A stretch of DNA of 64,000 nt from Variovorax beijingensis. GTDB lineage: Bacteria; Pseudomonadota; Gammaproteobacteria; Burkholderiales; Burkholderiaceae_C. Numbering within the stretch: the first letter of the stretch is position 1; every line of letters begins with the position of its first letter. Under the pieces are notes generated by a model. That model saw nothing but the letters and a program-made list of their open reading frames with translations, had not been told where the DNA came from and searched no databases. Location: positions 1-64,000 of the forward strand of contig NZ_RXFQ01000012.1 in assembly GCF_003951285.1 (NCBI RefSeq). The letters run 5' to 3'. Positions 58,873-64,000 of the stretch are shown piece by piece. The position numbers and the translations under genes are program-made.

Positions 58873-59129
58873 TTAATCCGCAGCTCCTTTTTGTAGCGCT
58901 TCATCAAGGAACTCATGAGTTCCGACGGCTCTACCTCGAGCCCATTGCACAAGAAGATGAGACTGGTCAATGAAGGGCTGGTAGTGGCCGTCTCCAATTT
59001 GGCAATGAATGTGCGATTGAGGCCCGACGCAAAACCGAGCTCTTCCTGATTGAACCCGCGCACTGCCCGCCGAGCCTTCAGCTCGGCCGCAAAGGCTTTC
59101 AGTAGTGCGGGATCCTGCGTCGATCGCAT
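58863..59129 (-). CDS. Small XRE regulator, divergent partner of XRE-cupin copy 3, 3' end altered by the IS
   Basis: 88 residues: LKAFAAELKARRAVRGFNQE, ELGFASGLNRTFIAKLETAT, TSPSLTSLIFLCNGLEVEPS. The HTH is of the single-domain XRE type, unlike the partners at copies 1 and 2. The last two codons and the stop (SG, TAA) are read from the right end of the IS. Removing the IS and one TTA gives KELRIKSAAE and a TAG stop, so the insertion merely exchanged the last three residues. It faces the XRE-cupin gene across 155 bases. Confidence 0.78.
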   Translation of the reverse strand: MRSTQDPALLKAFAAELKARRAVRGFNQEELGFASGLNRTFIAKLETATTSPSLTSLIFLCNGLEVEPSELMSSLMKRYKKELRIKSG

Positions 59130-59284
59130 GCAACGAATCTCGCTGCATGGACTTCTTTATGCACCCGCTTGTATGGTACATAATGAGTTGCGCCGCTGCG
59201 TTTTAAGCCTATGAATGGATCGCTTCTCGTGCCGGTTGCCTCAGTTGCCAAGCTCCCCAGCTTTACCGCTGCCAACGAGTTCAA

Positions 59285-59956
59285 ATGACGCGTCGACAAG
59301 TCGCTTCGCCTCTGCCAATGGCCCGACCCCTGCGGTTGCCGGTCTCGGTCACGCGAGCCCGACCGCGGCAATCCGCTCCTGTCGTGCGCAGCCTGTCCGC
59401 TGTACGCATTGGGACGCAGGTGAGGGCGCTTCGCATGGCGGCCGAGGTGTCTGGCGGCGCGCTGGCCAAGACCTCGGGGATTTCTTCCTCGATGCTCTCG
59501 CGCATCGAGCGCGGTTTGGTCTCGCCTTCGGTGGAGACCTTGGAGCGCCTCGCGCAGGGCCTACAGGTGCCGGTCTCGCGCTTCTTCAGTGATCAGGCGC
59601 GGCGCACTGACTTTTGCCATGTGCGTGCAGGGCATGGTGTCCTGGTCGATCGCATCGGCGCGGTGGCGGACTACCGCTATGAGCTGTTGGGCCATCTGCT
59701 GTCGGGCAATCTGTTCGTCGAGCCCTACCTGGTCACGCTGCTGCCCGACGCCGATCCGTATGTGACCTTTCAGCATCCGGGCCTCAAGTTCCTGTACTTT
59801 CTGTCCGGGGAGGTCAGCTACCGCTATGGCGGCAGGACTGTGGAGGTGAGGGCAGGGGACTCGCTGCTGTTCGATGCGACCGCACTGCATGGGATCGAGG
59901 CCATTCAGGCTCAGCCGGTCTCTTACCTGTCAGTGGTGTTCACGCTGCGAGAGTAG
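59285..59956 (+). CDS. XRE-cupin transcriptional regulator, copy 3 (mosaic)
   Basis: 223 residues. HTH VRALRMAAEVSGGALAKTSG, ISSSMLSRIERGLVSPSVET; cupin LLPDADPYVTFQHPGLKFLY, FLSGEVSYRYGGRTVEVRAG, DSLLFDATALHGIEAIQAQP. Bases 59363-59515 equal 10611-10763 of copy 1 exactly, while the part from about 59519 to 59720 follows copy 2. The gene is therefore a recombinant of the other two or of their ancestors. The mobilisation region follows. Confidence 0.88.
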   Translation: MTRRQVASPLPMARPLRLPVSVTRARPRQSAPVVRSLSAVRIGTQVRALRMAAEVSGGALAKTSGISSSMLSRIERGLVSPSVETLERLAQGLQVPVSRFFSDQARRTDFCHVRAGHGVLVDRIGAVADYRYELLGHLLSGNLFVEPYLVTLLPDADPYVTFQHPGLKFLYFLSGEVSYRYGGRTVEVRAGDSLLFDATALHGIEAIQAQPVSYLSVVFTLRE

Positions 59957-60030
59957 GCTGTTCTTGGCGGCACTGGCGCGCAGCGGGACGACGCGGATGC
60001 CAATTCGATGTCCCCCGAATTCGCTACTCT

Positions 60031-60066
60031 ATTTCTCGGTGTTCGGCATGCCGAACACCGAGAAAT
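60031..60066. repeat. 36-bp perfect palindrome P1
   Basis: Left arm ATTTCTCGGTGTTCGGCA, followed directly by its exact reverse complement, no spacer. The centre GTTCGGCATGCCGAAC is shared with 60301-60336 and 60903-60920. Confidence 0.85.
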
Positions 60067-60215
60067 TCTCGAACGGTAGCAACAGCGGAGGTCTTCTGCT
60101 TGATGGAGCCATGAGGAAAATTTCGCGGCAGCCGGTGGGCTCGCTCTGCGAGCGGGAAGAATTTTCGGGTTCGGTAGCCTGGACGCGGCGGTCGCAGAAC
60201 GACGTCAAAACTTCA

Positions 60216-60248
60216 AGGGCAAAGTCCTCGTGCGGCTATGAGGGCAGG
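60216..60248 (+). repeat. 33-bp direct repeat, copy 1
   Basis: Starts AGGGCAAAGTCCTCG and ends GAGGGCAGG. Copy 2 at 60411-60443 differs in one base (C to T). The copies lie 150 and 75 bases downstream of palindromes P1 and P2. Confidence 0.8.
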
Positions 60249-60300
60249 CTGAGTTGGATGTTTGCTCGTGAATTCGCTGCCGCTGGACCGTGCTAGTTCG

Positions 60301-60336
60301 CTCCATCGATGTTCGGCATGCCGAACATCGATGGAG
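60301..60336. repeat. 36-bp perfect palindrome P2
   Basis: Left arm CTCCATCGATGTTCGGCA with its exact reverse complement and no spacer. The outer bases differ from P1 but the 16-base centre is the same, suggesting one protein binds both. Confidence 0.85.
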
Positions 60337-60410
60337 GGCTCCGAACTGCCGATCGACCGCAACGCTCCGGAGCCGCGAAGCGGCGAGGGGAGTTCGACGC
60401 TGGAATTCCG

Positions 60411-60443
60411 AGGGCAAAGTCCTTGTGCGGCTATGAGGGCAGG
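60411..60443 (+). repeat. 33-bp direct repeat, copy 2
   Basis: Same as 60216-60248 but for one base; it ends about 40 bases before the MobC-like start codon and may include part of its promoter or the nic region. Confidence 0.8.
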
Positions 60444-60484
60444 ATAGACTGACGTCAGACATTGTTAACAGCCATGGCGTTGCA

Positions 60485-61066
60485 ATGACCAAGACCTCTC
60501 GACCCAGCCGCGTGATAGGTACCCGGGTGTCACCCGAAACGAAGGTGCACTTCGTCGCGCTGGCCGCGCGTCATCACCTCAGTGCGTCGAGCCTGCTTGC
60601 GAAGATGGTCGACGAAGTGCTCAAAACCCACGCCGACATCTCGCCAGGCTCGGCCGGACAGCGATCCCCCAACGAACCGGAAAACAGCGCTGGCCTGGCG
60701 GACCGCCTCACGCTGCGGCTTCGCAAGGGCGACCGAGCGCTCGCGGCCCAGCGAGCCCATTCCCGTGGGATGAAGACAGGCAGCTACCTGGCCCTGCTGA
60801 TCCACAACCATGTGCGTGACGCGGCCGTGCTGCCGCCGAACGAACTGGACCAGATCAAAGTGACCGGCGCCCGACTGGCCGCGCTGGGGCGGCAGCTTCG
60901 AATGTTCGGCATGCCGAACACGCTGTCGGAGTCGGTGGCGTCGGACCTCGGCGAAGCGATCGCGCTGGTCCGGCGGGAAGTCGAGGCGGCACGCGAAGCC
61001 ACGGCAGCCATCGTGCACCGCAACCTCATCAGCTGGGAGACAGGCGCCGGGAGCCGCCATGCCTGA
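60485..61066 (+). CDS. MobC/TraJ-like relaxosome accessory protein
   Basis: 193 residues. N-terminal ribbon-helix-helix-like part: RVIGTRVSPETKVHFVALAA, RHHLSASSLLAKMVDEVLKT. The second part (LTLRLRKGDRALAAQRAHSR, GMKTGSYLALLIHNHVRDAA, KVTGARLAALGRQLRMFG) is the MobC-like core. Such proteins open the transfer origin for the relaxase. The codons for MFGMPNTL contain a third copy of the palindrome core. It overlaps the relaxase gene by 8 bases. Confidence 0.8.
   Translation: MTKTSRPSRVIGTRVSPETKVHFVALAARHHLSASSLLAKMVDEVLKTHADISPGSAGQRSPNEPENSAGLADRLTLRLRKGDRALAAQRAHSRGMKTGSYLALLIHNHVRDAAVLPPNELDQIKVTGARLAALGRQLRMFGMPNTLSESVASDLGEAIALVRREVEAAREATAAIVHRNLISWETGAGSRHA
60903..60920. repeat. Palindrome core P3 inside the MobC-like gene
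   Basis: TGTTCGGCATGCCGAACA, an 18-base perfect palindrome sharing the 16-base centre of P1 and P2. Confidence 0.8.
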
Positions 61067-62165
61067 ACAGACGGCGCGCCTCGGACGACGCGGCCGCGGC
61101 GCAGCCGATGGGCCGCGCGACATGGAACTGGACATCGTGAGCCACGGTCGGCGAGGACCCGGCGGCACGCTGCGCCTCGGCGCCGACCAGATCGCGCAGA
61201 TCCAGCGCACGGTGGGGCGCACGCCCGAGGTGATGGTGAAGGTTTCCGGCGGTGGACGGGACGTCGGCGGCGTCGAGGCCCATCTGCGCTACATCGGCCG
61301 GCACGGCAAGCTGGAGTTGGAAACCGATGAGGGGCTGGCGCCGCAGGGCCGGGGTGCCGCCAAGGAGATCACGGCCGACTGGCAGCTGGTGCTCTGCAGA
61401 AGCCAGTACAAGCCCAGACCCGCGCTGGGGCAGAAAGACACGCGTGCGAAGCTGGCGCACAACATCGTCCTGTCCATGCCTGCCGGCACGCCACCGGACA
61501 AGGTACTGGCGGCCGCCCGCGTCTTTGCGCGCGAGAACTTCGCGCTGCAATATCGCTACGCCATGGTGCTGCACACCGATCAGCCACACCCGCATGTGCA
61601 CCTGGTGGTCAAGTGCGAGCACGAGTTCGAGCCTGGCCAGCGCCTCTACATCCGCAAGGACACGCTGCGCCAGTGGCGCGAACAGTTCGCCACGCTGATG
61701 CGGGAGCAGGGCGTGGCGGCGAATGCCACACCACGACAGGTGCGAGGGCAGACCCGCAAGCCCTACAGGGATGCGATCCATCATCGGCTGCGCGCGCTTC
61801 GGGCATTCGGGCAACAACCGATGGGCGAACGGTTAGGTCGACGGCCGCCGAAGACTTCGACCTTCATGCGCGCCAAGCTGGAGAGCCTGCTCCAGGCTCT
61901 GAGTTCGGGGCGAGGCGCCGCGGATGACGGGCAAGAGAAGATGCGAAACACCCGGCGGGAGGTGGTCGCAGATTGGCGCGCCACGGCAGACGCGCTTCGA
62001 AGACGGGGCGAGGCAGATCTTGCAGACCAAGTGGATCGTTTCGTCGAAAGAATGCCGGACATGCAAACCGACTCGCAGCGACTGGCCGACCACTGGAAAG
62101 AGCAGATCAGACGCCGAACTCCAGACCGCGACAATGCTCAGCCGCCCGGAACGCGCACCCGGTGA
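61059..62165 (+). CDS. Relaxase (mobilisation nuclease)
   Basis: 368 residues. The three-His motif is HTDQPHPHVHLVVKCEHEF with RYAMVLHTD before it. The N-terminal part (VMVKVSGGGRDVGGVEAHLR, YIGRHGKLELETDEGLAPQG) and HNIVLSMPAGTPPDKVLAAA, RVFARENF match the VirD2-like relaxases of mobilisable elements. The catalytic Tyr is probably in LRYIGRHG. The C-terminal helical tail likely mediates contact with MobC or coupling protein. It has no fused helicase or primase. Confidence 0.88.
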   Translation: MPEQTARLGRRGRGAADGPRDMELDIVSHGRRGPGGTLRLGADQIAQIQRTVGRTPEVMVKVSGGGRDVGGVEAHLRYIGRHGKLELETDEGLAPQGRGAAKEITADWQLVLCRSQYKPRPALGQKDTRAKLAHNIVLSMPAGTPPDKVLAAARVFARENFALQYRYAMVLHTDQPHPHVHLVVKCEHEFEPGQRLYIRKDTLRQWREQFATLMREQGVAANATPRQVRGQTRKPYRDAIHHRLRALRAFGQQPMGERLGRRPPKTSTFMRAKLESLLQALSSGRGAADDGQEKMRNTRREVVADWRATADALRRRGEADLADQVDRFVERMPDMQTDSQRLADHWKEQIRRRTPDRDNAQPPGTRTR

Positions 62166-62240
62166 ACGCGATGCGCACTCGAACGCAGACCGACCCCATG
62201 CCGCGGCATTGGATCGGTATCGGAGCATCCCCCCCGGGGG

Positions 62241-62957
62241 TCAATTTTCGGTGACGATCAACACCAGGGCGATCAGCGAGAGGTGAATTGGATAGAAGGC
62301 GTAGAAGACCCACCGACTGCGCGGCAACGGGATCTCGACCTGCCGAGCTCCCCCGATCAAGAGCAGGGCGGCCACTGCGGCGAAGTTGCCGTTGATGGCA
62401 GTGAGTGAAGCCATTGCCAAGGCCCACAACAGCATTCGCAGACCATTGGGCCTGCGCAGGAACGCCCAGGAGCCCAGGCAGCAGAGCAGCGCCGGCCACC
62501 AGAACTCCACCACGGCGCCACCAACGAGGAAGGCGATCAAGGCCGTGCAGCGCGCGGCCCAGCCGTCCCGCTCCAGCAGCCAGACGATCAGCGTTGCCAG
62601 GAAAAGGGTGGCGAGGATGTTCAACGGCCACCAGCCGACCAGATGAACGAAAGCGGGTGTCGCCAGCAGGGCAAAGATCGCCAGTCGCTTCATGACGCGC
62701 AGGTGCAAGCCGCTCTCGAGCGCTCCGGGGCGTGTCAGGTTGACCATGAGCACGAAGCCGAAGAGCGGCATCGCCATGCGACCCAATGCGTAGAGAGCCG
62801 GGCTCGACTCATGCAGCAGGTACTTGTTGATGTGATCGCCCGCCATGAGCAACAGACCGACCCATTTGAGCGCTTCGAGCGAGTCGTTCGAGATCGACCA
62901 GGCGCTGACGGGCGGCTGAGTTTTCACTCGGTTGCGTATCTGGAGCCTTCGGGACAT
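62241..62957 (-). CDS. traX: TraX-family membrane protein (pilin acetylation type)
   Basis: 238 residues, eight or so membrane helices: LEALKWVGLLLMAGDHINKY, LLHESSPALYALGRMAMPLF, GFVLMVNLTRPG, WWPLNILATLFLATLIVWLL, YAFYPIHLSLIALVLIVTEN. The MAGDHINKY and FYPIHL motifs define TraX, which N-acetylates conjugative pilin. It is convergent with the relaxase gene; a GC-rich hairpin (CCCCC-GGGGG, 62230-62241) followed by CAATTTT sits between. Confidence 0.85.
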   Translation of the reverse strand: MSRRLQIRNRVKTQPPVSAWSISNDSLEALKWVGLLLMAGDHINKYLLHESSPALYALGRMAMPLFGFVLMVNLTRPGALESGLHLRVMKRLAIFALLATPAFVHLVGWWPLNILATLFLATLIVWLLERDGWAARCTALIAFLVGGAVVEFWWPALLCCLGSWAFLRRPNGLRMLLWALAMASLTAINGNFAAVAALLLIGGARQVEIPLPRSRWVFYAFYPIHLSLIALVLIVTEN

Positions 62958-63147
62958 GGCGGCGGGACCGGTGGAATCCCTCGTGCATCAGGACGCTGGG
63001 GGCGGTTCAATACCACGACACTCCGAGTCGCAGGGCCTGTGCTTTCGAGGTGTTCCGCGCCAGCGCAGGACCGGAGAGAGGCGCGAACAACGCGCACGCA
63101 AGGCTGGACGAAAAGCTGCAAGCTTCAACTCCGGTTTCCAACGATTT

Positions 63148-64000
63148 CTAGACGCGCTCGTGGCTCAACGCCTCCCGGCTTCGGGCCGTGCGTTGGCGCG
63201 CATGCATGCGTGCGGGGCGCGGGAGTCGATCCGGAAGGTGGATGGCGCGGCCTTGCGCCACTGCCTCGGCGATCCGCTCGCGAATCAGCTGTACGAGGCG
63301 CTGCTGGGTGGACGGATCGCTGGTCACGCGCTGTGCGTACTGCTCTGCCAGCTTGAGATCCGCCGCCGCCGTGGCCAGTTCGGGGTGCCGACCCTGGGCC
63401 GCATCGGACAGCAATTCCCCGGTGCGTATGCGCATGGCGTGGCGTTCCATCGCGCGAAGGTGATCGGATGTCTCGATGCTCCACCGCGCACGTTGCGCGA
63501 CAATTTTCTTTTCGCCGACCAGCTCACCTTCCGCATTGCGGGCCGCCACCCGGACGTTGACCGGACGGGTGCCGAGTTGCGTGAGCACCACCGGGTCGCC
63601 GATGCGCGGTTGCGAGGCCGACTCTGCGAGGGCCCGCTCGAGGTCCGTACCCCAGATGGTGCGAGCCCCGGTCTCCGCGCGAACCATCACGTAGAAGGAC
63701 ATGCGCTGCGCCGGATCGAATTGATAGGGTGCGGCGGCGGCCGCCACGAGCATCCCCCTGACAGGCGATCTTGGTCCTCCGCGCTCGAATCGGCGGTCTT
63801 GCGGTTCTTCTTCGTGCGGACGAAGACCGGCACTGGGACCGGCTTCGGCGGGTACGGCGCCTTGGTGCATGGTTGCTGCTTCGCGGTCCAGCGACGTAGG
63901 TATCGGACTCCGTCCGCTCTCGTGCGAGGGCGACCCTCTTTTCTTCAACGCATGCTGGACCTGGAGGATTTCAGTCGAGGTCGGTTCGTAGCCTCGGGCC
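63148..64000 (-). CDS. C-terminal part of a large transfer-associated protein (partial)
   Basis: The frame is open to the window edge and beyond (ARGYEPTSTEILQVQHALKK upstream of the TTG at 63948). About 283 residues are visible. The central block PYQFDPAQRMSFYVMVRAET, GARTIWGTDLERALAESASQ, PRIGDPVVLTQLGTRPVNVR, VAARNAEGELVGEKKIVAQR is a conserved domain of plasmid relaxase/primase-type multidomain proteins. The tail (RIAEAVAQGRAIHLPDRLPR) is basic. The catalytic part, if any, lies outside the window. Confidence 0.6.
   Translation of the reverse strand, partial: ARGYEPTSTEILQVQHALKKRGSPSHESGRSPIPTSLDREAATMHQGAVPAEAGPSAGLRPHEEEPQDRRFERGGPRSPVRGMLVAAAAAPYQFDPAQRMSFYVMVRAETGARTIWGTDLERALAESASQPRIGDPVVLTQLGTRPVNVRVAARNAEGELVGEKKIVAQRARWSIETSDHLRAMERHAMRIRTGELLSDAAQGRHPELATAAADLKLAEQYAQRVTSDPSTQQRLVQLIRERIAEAVAQGRAIHLPDRLPRPARMHARQRTARSREALSHERV

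Larger units (their letters stand above)
59957..60484. other. Palindrome- and repeat-rich region upstream of the mobilisation genes, candidate oriT
   Basis: 528 bases with no gene. It contains two 36-base perfect palindromes and two copies of a 33-base direct repeat arranged alternately, then the MobC-like gene. Transfer origins usually lie next to such genes and carry inverted repeats for relaxosome proteins, so this is the best place for oriT. The nic site cannot be named from sequence alone. Confidence 0.5.

Noticed and set aside
60031-60443. CRISPR array
   Set aside because: Only two copies of the direct repeat, 195 bases apart, with no regular spacers and no cas genes.

Overview
The window looks like accessory DNA, possibly a megaplasmid or an integrated conjugative element, from a high-GC betaproteobacterium of the order Burkholderiales (Comamonadaceae-like). 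This is inferred from the gene families and base composition: tripartite-tricarboxylate (Bug) binding proteins, Porin_4-type porin, ArdC, DUF2958, TraX and a MobC/relaxase pair. No rRNA or tRNA gene was recognised.

Layout. 0-3.7 kb is decayed DNA: a small sensor kinase behind an FNR/ANR-like box, a broken VIT-type metal transporter, a DUF302 gene cut by an internally inverted IS3 remnant, and a deleted MFS gene. 3.7-9.5 kb holds signalling and housekeeping genes (PAS-PAS-GGDEF cyclase, CusF-like protein, rnk, two-component kinase, ArsR-type regulator, panD). 10-18 kb is a plasmid-type accessory block: divergent XRE/XRE-cupin pair, DUF1016 nuclease-like protein, DUF2958, ArdC antirestriction protein, orphan HipA-like kinase and a J-domain protein. 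18-25 kb carries a periplasmic chorismate mutase and a polar amino-acid ABC operon that also encodes a prephenate-dehydratase-like protein. Between them sits an island of toxin-antitoxin genes flanked by diverged direct repeats. 25-29 kb contains a TA pair with a frameshifted toxin, scraps of IS66, IS110 and IS5, a possible defence-helicase scrap, and the second XRE/XRE-cupin cassette. 29-33 kb has a PAP2 phosphatase and a mipA-regulator-kinase operon.

33-49 kb is a GntR-controlled, tightly packed 11-gene catabolic operon: porin, AtuA-like, DUF4387, Bug receptor, AbrB-family membrane protein, MFS carrier, LysR, hydantoinase/oxoprolinase B and A, 2-hydroxyacid dehydrogenase, MmgE/PrpD, secreted lipase-like hydrolase. 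Most neighbours overlap by 4-8 bases, and the substrate is unknown. 49.5-57.5 kb is a second catabolic cluster under a divergent LysR: alpha/beta hydrolase, cupin, SDR, cupin, GST, acetaldehyde dehydrogenase, 4-hydroxy-2-oxovalerate aldolase and a Bug receptor. It looks like a lower meta-cleavage route fed by an unidentified upper pathway.

58-64 kb contains a complete IS5/IS427-type element with a TTA target duplication, the third XRE/XRE-cupin cassette, then a mobilisation region: large perfect palindromes and direct repeats, a MobC-like protein, a relaxase, TraX and the end of a large transfer-associated protein.

The strongest candidates for something undescribed are the triplicated XRE-cupin cassette with unrelated divergent partner regulators, the 15-kb catabolic operon, the winged-helix/Fic pair, and the palindrome-rich candidate transfer origin.
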